Notes under the pieces: model-generated | Told to the model about the DNA's origin: nothing | The model's database searches: none | Seen by the model: only the letters and a program-made list of their open reading frames with translations | Program-made: the position numbers and the translations under genes | Origin: Candidatus Heimdallarchaeota archaeon | GTDB lineage: Archaea > Asgardarchaeota > Heimdallarchaeia > Heimdallarchaeales > Heimdallarchaeaceae | Assembly: GCA_030628305.1 (NCBI GenBank) | Contig: DAOVRE010000008.1 | Location: 1 to 15,401, forward strand | Length of the DNA stretch: 15,401 bases | Direction: 5' to 3' | Part shown: piece by piece, positions 9,005-15,223 of the stretch | How the letters are laid out: every line of letters begins with the position of its first letter | Numbering within the stretch: the stretch's first letter is position 1

Positions 9005-9067
9005 ATGATGATTTCAACTAGTAGGAAATTTATCCTTTTAAAAAGAAAATTACATTTTGTGTTTTAG
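9005..9067 (+). CDS. Possible 20-residue small ORF (doubtful)
   Basis: ATG to TAG, 20 residues, strongly basic and hydrophobic (ends HFVF). A GAGGT sequence (8992-8996) sits 8 bases before the ATG, an ideal Shine-Dalgarno distance, and an AT-rich stretch near 8960-8972 could serve as a promoter. Nothing in the peptide identifies it. In 500 bases of AT-rich DNA such an arrangement can arise by chance. Confidence 0.15.
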   Translation: MMISTSRKFILLKRKLHFVF

Positions 9068-9097
9068 AAGGACAACAAGCTAGTTTTAAGGACGACA
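9061..9097. repeat. Two imperfect tandem repeats, about 22-base period
   Basis: GTTTTAGAAGGACAACA (9061-9077) and GTTTTAAGGACGACA (9083-9097) match except for a two-base deletion and one A/G change. The 22-base step is about two helical turns, as expected if a regulator binds twice on one DNA face. Confidence 0.4.
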
Positions 9098-9284
9098 TAT
9101 TGCTTAAAATAAGATAATAACCCTTTTTAATTGTAAGTGTACTTATAACTATTGAGAATGCAAGAAAAATATTAAAACGTAATAGACCTTTAAAGCAACA
9201 TATTCCTAAATTTAAGAGAAATTATGCAAGAAAATAAATAGTTGTATTTGGAAAATATTTTTTTTGTAGTTTTTCCGTATAATC

Positions 9285-9299
9285 TTTAGAGACTCTAAA
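9285..9299. promoter_or_regulatory. Perfect 7-bp palindrome, possible operator
   Basis: TTTAGAG-A-CTCTAAA, a perfect inverted repeat about one base, 46 bases upstream of the TCAAATA/TATA promoter of the MarR-like gene. Dimeric winged-helix proteins commonly bind such dyads, so autoregulation is possible. No oligo-T follows directly, so it is unlikely to be a terminator. Confidence 0.3.
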
Positions 9300-9345
9300 T
9301 AAAACGAATACTGTAATGTTTCGCTTCCTTTTTCCAATATCGATT

Positions 9346-9363
9346 TCAAATAAGTTTAAAAGG
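9346..9363 (+). promoter_or_regulatory. Promoter of the MarR-like gene
   Basis: TCAAATA (9346-9352), two bases, then TTTAAAAGG (9355-9363). The TATA centre is about 41 bases before the ATG at 9399, predicting a leader of roughly 15 bases that includes the AAAGG at 9392-9396. Confidence 0.55.
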
Positions 9364-9398
9364 AGAATTTTTTGAATCTCTATTAATTATCAAAGGAA

Positions 9399-9653
9399 AT
9401 GATGATTGTGGCTATAGCTCTCGAAAACATTAAAATCAACCAAGAACTTATGACAGGCTTACCGCCTAGTGCGATTACGATCTTTAGAATTGTTACCGGA
9501 AGTGGACCTATAACCAGCAGAGAAATTGTTGATTTGTGCAATTTGGCTCCACGAACTGTTCGACACGGTTTGAAACTTTTGGTTCGAGCAGGATTAATAC
9601 AGAAAATACCACATCTTCTTGATATGCGTTCTTGTAAATTCTATGTAGATTGA
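9399..9653 (+). CDS. Small MarR-like winged-helix DNA-binding protein
   Basis: An 84-residue protein that is almost entirely one winged helix-turn-helix domain. Helix 1 is about residues 22-34 (PPSAITIFRIVTG), helix 2 about 39-46 (TSREIVDLC) and the recognition helix about 50-65 (APRTVRHGLKLLVRAG). The wing (LLDMRSCKFYV, 73-83) carries the Asp-x-Arg of the MarR wing. The dimerisation helices of full MarR proteins are missing; only about 20 residues precede the domain, so it would be a minimal regulator or need a partner. ATG 9399 is followed by a second ATG at 9402, and AAAGG at 9392-9396 suits the latter slightly better. No upstream extension is possible because of an in-frame TAA at 9384. 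It is transcribed alone and converges on the TrmB-like gene. Targets are unknown. Confidence 0.75.
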   Translation: MMIVAIALENIKINQELMTGLPPSAITIFRIVTGSGPITSREIVDLCNLAPRTVRHGLKLLVRAGLIQKIPHLLDMRSCKFYVD

Positions 9654-9670
9654 TTATCTACAACCTCTTA

Positions 9671-9675
9671 TTTTT
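9671..9675 (+). terminator. Oligo-T tract ending the MarR-like gene
   Basis: T5 located 17 bases past the stop codon, paired with an A7 run (9677-9683) that gives the opposite transcript its own T7. Confidence 0.4.
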
Positions 9676-9676
9676 G

Positions 9677-9683
9677 AAAAAAA
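9677..9683 (-). terminator. Oligo-T terminator of the TrmB-like coiled-coil gene
   Basis: A7 on the plus strand, hence T7 on the minus strand, five bases past the stop of the 766-codon gene. TTTTTGAAAA across 9671-9680 makes this a compact two-way terminator. Confidence 0.5.
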
Positions 9684-9688
9684 GAAAA

Positions 9689-11989
9689 TTAAAGCTCCAC
9701 ATCACTACTGTGGAACAGAACATCTCGGTTTATAGCAGATTTGAAAAGTTGCAAAAGCAAATCATTTGTAGTACGTATTGCTATGGGTACTGCATCGGCT
9801 GTTAGAAAGGCAAACACAGCTTCATTATTCCCGTCAAGAATTGCGCAATAAACATCTTTTTTGTCGTAATGTTTAAGCTTTAATCCAGGAAATCTTTCTG
9901 CTAAAGGTCGAAGCAAAGTCTGGTGTTTACTCTTATCAAAAGATGATACTAGACTAATTCTTTGAGCTTTTGTATATTGCATCATTTCTTTCAATAACTC
10001 TTCATCAACATCTGGTGTGACAAGCAAAAGTTCATACTTAGAACGCATAGCAATGTCGGTGATGCTTGCTTTTATGGCCTCTTCACCTACAATGATGGAC
10101 GTATTGTGTTGTCCTTCAAAGGAGTAAGAAGAGGCAGACCTATCTATTTGTCTAAGCTCATCCTCTCTCGTATTAATAACTTGGTAGAAAGTCATGGCTT
10201 TACCAATAACGGAATCGAGTTGGGATATAAGGATGTCATCAATATCTTTTACAACAGAAGCAACTTGAGAGACCAAGGTATTAATCTGTATTTCTTCACC
10301 TTCAGTAACTTGTTGAATAATCTGTTCCTTTTGTTCTTCCTTATGGTCCTTAAGATATTGCTTTTTGTCTGTTAGACTTGTAGCCAACTCATTTTGTTTG
10401 TTACTTTTTGTTTCTCGGAACTGTTCAACAGATGCAATTATCCTTGTTTTCAAGGCAATAGCCATTTTTTCAGCATCTTGTTTGGATTTAGTTATTTCTT
10501 GAAGTGTATCTGTTTGTAATTTTTGTATAACTTGATTACATTCAAGACTAAACTTTTGGATTTCAGTCAAGGTCCCATCCTTTGACTTAGTTAGTTCATC
10601 AGCTGTCGTTTGCTTCAATTTCTCAGTTACTTCAGCACAAGATTTGTAAGAGGATCCAGCATATTTTTCAGTTCCATTTTGAAGCAATTCTAGTAAGTCA
10701 CTAGGAAGTAAATCAATTTTGTCTATGGTTTCACTAGTAAGTTGATTCTTCTTTGTTCGTATAGTAGTTTCCCCTGTTAATTGGAAATGATCCAACTTTG
10801 ACCTAATGTCGTCTCTTACATCGTTTAGAGCTAAAACATGTTGATCTATTAGTTGCAAACCACTTTCATTTAAATCGTTTGCAAGATTTCTAACAGTATC
10901 TCTTGCATCTACTAGTGGAGATTCAATTTGCTTTCTAGCTTTTCCTAGTTTTAGTACAGCCGAAGCGTCAATCGAATTTAGAGATTCAGCAATTTTAGAT
11001 GATAGAAAATTAATCTGTCTATCAATTTGCTCAACGCTTCTTCTTAGTTCTTGAGTCTGTTTAATCTGCTCAGAGAAGAGATTGTTTACCTCTTGAGAGA
11101 TAGCGTCTACTACCATTTTAGATTCGTTTGTCCAAGAAGCATAAGCTTCTTGCCAAATCGTATCATATTTATCCATGAATGACTCTTGGATATCTGTAAC
11201 TCTACCAATAAGTTCTTTCAACTCATTATCCAATTCAGGAACCAATTTTTCAAGAAATTCTTTATGGTTATCAGTATGAGCATCAAGACTATTAGCAATT
11301 ATTTGACTCAAATTATCAAATGTTTCTTTGGTTTGTTGTTCAACCGCTTCTGCTAATTGATTACTTCTCTGCTTTGCAACATGATTGAATTGTTTAACAA
11401 ATGCATTCAATTCCTCTACAAATGATTCTAACTGTGTTGAGAAAATTATAGGTTGATCCATTATTTTAGTAAGATAATCTTCTACTGATTCCTTGTTATC
11501 TTCAACATACGTGGAAACAGATTCATGTAGTTCATCACTATATTCAACATATTTTTGATAGAGAGCATCGACTACTTGTTTTATCAACCCACTTACTATG
11601 TGAATATCAAACACATTCCCGTCGCCAGTAAGTTCCAAGGTTCCTCCAAATTTAGTCTTTTTCTCTTTATATTCTTCCTTTGCACCCTTTAAGGAATTAA
11701 TCACACCATCTATAGAATAGAGGGCATCTTTTTCAACAACAATATACTCTTTCAGGAATGGTAACATTCCGAAATATTCAGGTGTTCTACCAGCTATTTT
11801 TTTCAGAAAGCCCAGTTCCTCCAGATTCTTCACAGATTGAATCAGAGTGAGTGGGTCTAAGCCTGTAACCACAAGCAGTTCACCTATAGTAACTTTACCA
11901 AGCCCCAATGTTGCTGCATAAACTTTAATGTCAGTTTCATTAAAACCTATACGAGTCAATAAAGGAGGTAAAATATCGATTTTGGACAT
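9689..11989 (-). CDS. TrmB-like winged helix / long coiled coil / TrmB-like C-terminal domain protein
   Basis: A 766-residue protein. Residues 1-85 form a TrmB-type winged helix (IGFNETDIKVYAATLGLGKVTIGELLVVTG, then LIQSVKNLEELGFLKK, then a wing ending in FGMLPF). From about 90 to 600 the sequence is charged, Gln/Glu/Lys-rich and largely helical with heptad-like spacing, some of it reminiscent of methyl-accepting or SMC-type coiled coils; there is no membrane segment. Residues 631-766 form an alpha/beta domain (VGEEAIKASITDIAMRSKYELLLVTP, later YCAILDGNNEAVFAF and a final helix before VLF) resembling the PLD-like effector domain of TrmB regulators, but without HKD motifs. Ordinary TrmB proteins have 250-350 residues, so the coiled coil looks like an insertion between the two halves. 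A likely role is a DNA-bound sensor or bridging protein; ligand and targets are unknown. The gene lies 130 bases after nth on the same strand. Confidence 0.75.
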   Translation of the reverse strand: MSKIDILPPLLTRIGFNETDIKVYAATLGLGKVTIGELLVVTGLDPLTLIQSVKNLEELGFLKKIAGRTPEYFGMLPFLKEYIVVEKDALYSIDGVINSLKGAKEEYKEKKTKFGGTLELTGDGNVFDIHIVSGLIKQVVDALYQKYVEYSDELHESVSTYVEDNKESVEDYLTKIMDQPIIFSTQLESFVEELNAFVKQFNHVAKQRSNQLAEAVEQQTKETFDNLSQIIANSLDAHTDNHKEFLEKLVPELDNELKELIGRVTDIQESFMDKYDTIWQEAYASWTNESKMVVDAISQEVNNLFSEQIKQTQELRRSVEQIDRQINFLSSKIAESLNSIDASAVLKLGKARKQIESPLVDARDTVRNLANDLNESGLQLIDQHVLALNDVRDDIRSKLDHFQLTGETTIRTKKNQLTSETIDKIDLLPSDLLELLQNGTEKYAGSSYKSCAEVTEKLKQTTADELTKSKDGTLTEIQKFSLECNQVIQKLQTDTLQEITKSKQDAEKMAIALKTRIIASVEQFRETKSNKQNELATSLTDKKQYLKDHKEEQKEQIIQQVTEGEEIQINTLVSQVASVVKDIDDILISQLDSVIGKAMTFYQVINTREDELRQIDRSASSYSFEGQHNTSIIVGEEAIKASITDIAMRSKYELLLVTPDVDEELLKEMMQYTKAQRISLVSSFDKSKHQTLLRPLAERFPGLKLKHYDKKDVYCAILDGNNEAVFAFLTADAVPIAIRTTNDLLLQLFKSAINRDVLFHSSDVEL

Positions 11990-12104
11990 ATCCTTCAGCC
12001 TACAATTTTTTTAATGTTAATTACTAGGTAGTTGTTTCCTAAATAAATTTTATTGCAATATAGACATGATTTGACTACCTTAAAAAGAATATACAAAAGG
12101 CAAC

Positions 12105-12111
12105 AAAAAAA
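12105..12111 (-). terminator. Oligo-T terminator after nth
   Basis: A7 on the plus strand gives T7 on the minus strand, 8 bases past the nth stop codon. This suggests nth and the downstream TrmB-like gene are separate transcripts. Confidence 0.5.
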
Positions 12112-12119
12112 GCAATTAC

Positions 12120-12764
12120 CTATTCCTCAACAACACCCACTCTAGGACATGCTTCATTCAAGAAACAGGTTTTGCATAAAGGTTTCTGAGCTTTACAAAC
12201 TGTCCGTCCATGGGAAATAAACAAATGAGTTAGCCGACCCCATTTCTCAGAAGGAATTATTTCTTGTAAATCTGCCTCAATTTTGTTTGGATCAGTATTA
12301 TCTGTTAACCCCATCCGGTATGATAAACGCTTAACATGAGTATCAACAGCAATGCCTTCATGGATATTAAACCAATCATTTAGCAAAACATTAGCTGTTT
12401 TTCTACCGACACCCGGCAATTTAATTAGCTCAAGAATGGATGTAGGAACTATAGAATCATATTCACTAATAAGCTGTTTTGATAAATTGAAAATGAATTT
12501 AGCTTTATTCTTGTATAAACCTACTTTCGAAATAGAATTTTCTATTTCAATAATTGAGGACGAAGCAAAAGCTTCAGGATCTGGAAAATGAGAAAATAAT
12601 TCTTCGGTAATTGAGTTTACTTGTTTATCTGTGCTTTGAGCGCTTAACACGGTGGCTATAAGCAATTGAAAGGGGGAAGAATAATTTGCTAAGCCCCCAC
12701 GAAATTCTGGGTAATTCTTTTCCAGCAACGATAATATTCTGGAAACCCTATTAGATAAACTCAT
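12120..12764 (-). CDS. nth: Endonuclease III (DNA glycosylase/AP lyase)
   Basis: A 214-residue, full-length endonuclease III that removes oxidised pyrimidines and cleaves the abasic site in base excision repair. The helix-hairpin-helix LPGVGRKTANVLL (116-128) includes the catalytic Lys122, and VDTHVKR (140-146) carries the catalytic Asp141. The C-terminal [4Fe-4S] loop is Cys190-x6-Cys197-x2-Cys200-x5-Cys206, the canonical spacing. The QLLIATVLSAQSTDKQVN motif (33-50) is also typical. Nothing is missing. The ATG at 12764 lies about 30 bases from the centre of its TATA box, so the mRNA should be leaderless. It is divergent from the Ras-like GTPase gene with a 197-base shared upstream region. 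Confidence 0.96.
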   Translation of the reverse strand: MSLSNRVSRILSLLEKNYPEFRGGLANYSSPFQLLIATVLSAQSTDKQVNSITEELFSHFPDPEAFASSSIIEIENSISKVGLYKNKAKFIFNLSKQLISEYDSIVPTSILELIKLPGVGRKTANVLLNDWFNIHEGIAVDTHVKRLSYRMGLTDNTDPNKIEADLQEIIPSEKWGRLTHLFISHGRTVCKAQKPLCKTCFLNEACPRVGVVEE

Positions 12765-12787
12765 TACAATAAGAGGAAAATTTTTCC

Positions 12788-12808
12788 CATTTTATACTAT
12801 TTGATACT
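12788..12808 (-). promoter_or_regulatory. Promoter of nth
   Basis: On the minus strand: AGTATCAAATA (12808-12798) directly followed by GTATAAAATGG. The TATA centre is about 30 bases upstream of the start codon, consistent with a leaderless transcript. Confidence 0.6.
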
Positions 12809-12898
12809 ACTAAAAGAGAACACACAATATTCTGAAGAGACAATATGCTAATTTGCAAACTACACCATTGTAACGAACAGAAAGAATATTTGACGAGG

Positions 12899-12918
12899 AG
12901 TATCAAATAATTTAAATA
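12899..12918 (+). promoter_or_regulatory. Promoter of the Ras-like GTPase gene
   Basis: AGTATCAAATA (12899-12909), one base, then TTTAAATA (12911-12918). The predicted start of transcription is near 12940, leaving a leader of about 20 bases that contains GGGG (12949-12952), 9 bases before the ATG. A second TATA-like TGTATAAA (12941-12948) is too close to the ATG to be preferred. Confidence 0.5.
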
Positions 12919-12961
12919 CTATCCTAAGCTAATAGTAATTTGTATAAAGGGGAAAAACCGA

Positions 12962-13531
12962 ATGGCAGCGGGTCAAAGAAAAATATTCAAAATAACTTTG
13001 TTAGGAGACGGTGCAGTTGGAAAAACATCCTTGCGTAAGACGTATCTAGGAGAAGGATTCAAAGACGGCTACAGCATGACCATAGGGGCCGACTTCGCGG
13101 TAAAACGACTCCGTATTGATGATCAAGATTTCGTTGCTCAAATCTGGGATTTAGCAGGCCAACAAAGATTTTCAGCTGTTCGTGAGGTTTACTATCGAGG
13201 AACATCTGGTTGCCTTCTTGTTTTTGATATTTCTCGTCGTTCTAGTTTCGAAAATATTCCCTCATGGATTGCTGAATTATTGAAAAACAATAGCAACAGG
13301 GTTGTCCCTATTGTTTTAATTGGTAATAAAAGCGATCTTCGTGCTACTGCAAAAGATCCTATTATGCGAGAACAATCTGAAGAATATGCTCGTTCTCTAT
13401 CACAATGGTCTGGCTTCTCTGTTCCTTATATTGAAACTTCTGCAAAAACAGGAGAAAATGTAGATGAAGCATTTAAGACATTGTTAAAGAACATTGTTCT
13501 CTTCTATGAAAAACTCTATGCACAGCAATAG
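12962..13531 (+). CDS. Ras/Rab-like small GTPase
   Basis: A 189-residue GTPase with all five G motifs: P-loop GDGAVGKTS (15-23), switch I Thr40 in YSMTIGADF, switch II WDLAGQQRF (62-70) with Gln67 at the Ras Gln61 position, NKSD (122-125) and SAK (160-162). It should therefore bind and hydrolyse GTP. The IGADF and WDLAGQ patterns are closest to the Rab/Ras type. Residues 129-151 form a short insertion around switch-distal helix 4. The C-terminus (EKLYAQQ) has no cysteine, so it cannot be prenylated like eukaryotic Rab or Ras. It has its own promoter and leader with a GGGG ribosome-binding site. It is not co-transcribed with a visible GAP, GEF or Roadblock partner. The many paralogues in Asgard genomes make the specific role unknowable from sequence. 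Confidence 0.93.
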   Translation: MAAGQRKIFKITLLGDGAVGKTSLRKTYLGEGFKDGYSMTIGADFAVKRLRIDDQDFVAQIWDLAGQQRFSAVREVYYRGTSGCLLVFDISRRSSFENIPSWIAELLKNNSNRVVPIVLIGNKSDLRATAKDPIMREQSEEYARSLSQWSGFSVPYIETSAKTGENVDEAFKTLLKNIVLFYEKLYAQQ

Positions 13532-13533
13532 TG

Positions 13534-13540
13534 TTTTTTT
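13534..13540 (+). terminator. Oligo-T terminator after the GTPase gene
   Basis: T7 two bases past the TAG stop, followed by another T5 (13543-13547). It separates the GTPase from the convergent operon, whose stop codon is only 19 bases away. Confidence 0.55.
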
Positions 13541-13550
13541 GCTTTTTATT

Positions 13551-14351
13551 TTATTTATCTTCACTTGTTTTTATTTTGATATTCATTGTTTCTTCATCAA
13601 AGCTGGCATCAAGAGAGACTGTGTTGTCTTCATTTATTTGTAGTATTTTCATTTTTTCTAGTTCATTGATATATCGTTTAGTCTGTGATAATGACACACC
13701 TAGAACGAATGATAGTTGAATTTGTGCAATTGCACCCATTCTTCTTAACAAATTTATTATGTTAAATCTTGGATCAGTAGTAATCAACCTTTCTAGTACT
13801 TCTTTTTGTTTACTCCATTTCCCTTTTTCTGCTAAAACAAAATCTAGTTTCTCTTGCAATTCTTTTTTCTCGGTCTCAATTGTTACTATTTGATCAGATA
13901 GTTCATAGATTAAAGACTCTCTTTCTTCTAAGAGCAATTTTAGCATTTCCTTTTCTTTTTCTATTGTCTCCTGTATATTTGCTATATTTTCTTCAGTCAA
14001 CTCTCTTTTTAGAAGAGATTCTTCTATACTTGAACTATCCCGACTTCTTGGATATTGTGACACTGTTTGAAAACTAGATAGAAAATTAAATAATCTAAAA
14101 AATTCTGCTTTTAATTCTGATATAATATTGTCTGAAGAAGATTTCAACATTTCATTAATATACGTTATTGATGGATTGATGTCTAATAAGCTATTGTTGT
14201 AATTTGGTGAACCGCTCTTTGTATCATTTGTTTTAGTTGAGTTTACCTTACGTTTAATTGCTTTCACTTCTTTTGTAAGTCTAACAATCTCAGTAGCAAT
14301 ATCCATTAACTCATGGGTTTCAGTATCATCAAAATTATCTTCATTTTCCAT
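13551..14351 (-). CDS. Coiled-coil protein with C-terminal winged helix
   Basis: A 266-residue protein, taking the ATG at 14351; a TTG at 14360 would add three residues and abut the upstream stop, but is weaker. Residues 15-38 form a short heptad helix, 40-105 are polar and probably disordered with one helical patch (71-97), and 109-190 form a strong Glu/Lys coiled coil. Residues 194-248 look like a winged helix: helix 1 FNIINLLRRMG, helix 2 IQLSFVLG, recognition helix LSQTKRYINELEKM, and a short wing before VSLD. It is last in an operon, 9 bases after the RecA-fold gene. It probably binds DNA as a coiled-coil dimer and may anchor or recruit its partner. I know no named family for it. Confidence 0.7.
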   Translation of the reverse strand: MENEDNFDDTETHELMDIATEIVRLTKEVKAIKRKVNSTKTNDTKSGSPNYNNSLLDINPSITYINEMLKSSSDNIISELKAEFFRLFNFLSSFQTVSQYPRSRDSSSIEESLLKRELTEENIANIQETIEKEKEMLKLLLEERESLIYELSDQIVTIETEKKELQEKLDFVLAEKGKWSKQKEVLERLITTDPRFNIINLLRRMGAIAQIQLSFVLGVSLSQTKRYINELEKMKILQINEDNTVSLDASFDEETMNIKIKTSEDK

Positions 14352-14360
14352 GAGTATCAA

Positions 14361-15194
14361 CTAAATCTTTGCGGTTGACTCTATTTTGAAACCTTCTGCT
14401 TCTGATGGGGTGATATCTAGAGTTTCACTCACATATGCTACACCCATTAATTTTGTTATTGCAAAAGTATCTTTGATTCTGCTACCAACTGAACTTCTTG
14501 TAAAATAGAATATGCCTTGAGATGCGTTCATTATAATTCTTTCTGCTACAGGGTCCAGAACGTCCTGCGGTATTAAGAAGAAGTGTACTCCGCCTAGTTT
14601 TGATAAAGAAATCAAAGTGTTTTTTAGAAATGCAATCAGAGCCGCTGCATCCTCATCAAGTCTATCTTCTTTCATCCACAGCAAATCATCGAAAACACTA
14701 AAGCATTGTTTATTTTGATTTTCTTTAACATGAATCATTCTATCTATTATTTTTTTAGCGTAAGTTCTTCTTCTAACTTCTATTTTACCTAACTTCAATG
14801 CTGATGACATTGTTGAACTTGTCAAATCAAACATATTTTCAAAATACCAGTTTTTACCTTCGTACGGGGAGATGTCCCATTCATAAGCCTGGAAGGATCT
14901 TTTTACACTATCATATGGTGTGCTACTATGAACATAAAATATCACATTTTCTTGTGTTTTTTGTGCCCAATTTAGTAATATACGCTGAATAAATAATTTG
15001 GGGATTACAGTTTCTGAAGGGTAACTCACTAGAATCAGTGAACCATCTGGAAGACCTTTTCGAGAGGACATTTCCATACCAAGTTTCTGATCTAAAGTTC
15101 TAATACCAGTAAGGATTAATTCGCCTCTGACATCAACAGCACGACTTTTTTTCCCTATTCTTTCAACTCCACCTTTTGGGGCCTCTATATCCAT
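14361..15194 (-). CDS. RecA-fold (KaiC/RAD55-like) protein with degenerate P-loop
   Basis: A 277-residue protein with the overall pattern of archaeal KaiC/RAD55/ArlH-type RecA-fold ATPases: ELILTGIRTLDQKLG (25-39), then GLPDGSLILVSYPS (47-60). Where a Walker A GxxxxGKT belongs there is YPSETVIPK (58-66), which lacks the glycines and the GK[TS]. The Walker B region CFSVFDDLL (164-172) keeps its acidic pair. The C-terminal strands (DTFAITKLMGVAY) fit the family. It is therefore probably unable to hydrolyse ATP normally and may be a scaffold or sensor. The ATG at 15194 is set by GAGGT (15202-15206) 7 bases upstream. It sits between a Pro/Thr-rich protein gene (29 bases upstream) and the coiled-coil winged-helix gene. 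The fold is well supported; the function is unknown. Confidence 0.7.
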   Translation of the reverse strand: MDIEAPKGGVERIGKKSRAVDVRGELILTGIRTLDQKLGMEMSSRKGLPDGSLILVSYPSETVIPKLFIQRILLNWAQKTQENVIFYVHSSTPYDSVKRSFQAYEWDISPYEGKNWYFENMFDLTSSTMSSALKLGKIEVRRRTYAKKIIDRMIHVKENQNKQCFSVFDDLLWMKEDRLDEDAAALIAFLKNTLISLSKLGGVHFFLIPQDVLDPVAERIIMNASQGIFYFTRSSVGSRIKDTFAITKLMGVAYVSETLDITPSEAEGFKIESTAKI

Positions 15195-15201
15195 AGAACT
15201 T

Positions 15202-15206
15202 ACCTC
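15202..15206 (-). promoter_or_regulatory. Strong ribosome-binding site of the RecA-fold gene
   Basis: GAGGT on the minus strand, 7 bases before the ATG at 15194. It fits an internal operon gene and decides the start. Confidence 0.6.
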
Positions 15207-15223
15207 ATAACAATTTTTGTTGA

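Larger units (their letters stand above)
8898..9398. other. 500-base intergenic region without a convincing gene
   Basis: Very AT-rich. From left to right I see the T6 terminator, a 20-codon ORF at 9005-9067 with a GAGGT at 8992-8996, two near-identical direct repeats (9061-9077 and 9083-9097), a 38-codon stop-free stretch without a start codon (9121-9237), a T-rich run near 9260, a perfect 7-bp palindrome (9285-9299) and the promoter of the next gene. I find no tRNA, CRISPR or clear RNA structure. The region is long for this compact window and could hold an unrecognised small RNA or decayed gene. Confidence 0.6.

Noticed and set aside
9005..9011. ATGATGA, matching the C box (RUGAUGA) of archaeal C/D guide RNAs; another copy at 9399-9405.
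   Set aside because: No CUGA D box follows at a suitable distance in either case, and the second copy is the start of a gene.
9121..9237. A 38-codon stop-free stretch encoding a very basic peptide (ends FKRNYARK), possibly a transposase remnant.
   Set aside because: No ATG, GTG or TTG start, no ribosome-binding site and no recognisable family; chance is likely in AT-rich DNA.
10106..10375. An 89-codon ORF on the plus strand inside the TrmB-like gene.
   Set aside because: Antisense shadow of a strongly supported gene, with a composition unlike a real protein.
14352..14360. A TTG start for the coiled-coil winged-helix gene directly after the upstream stop.
   Set aside because: The ATG three codons later is stronger and still gives operon spacing.
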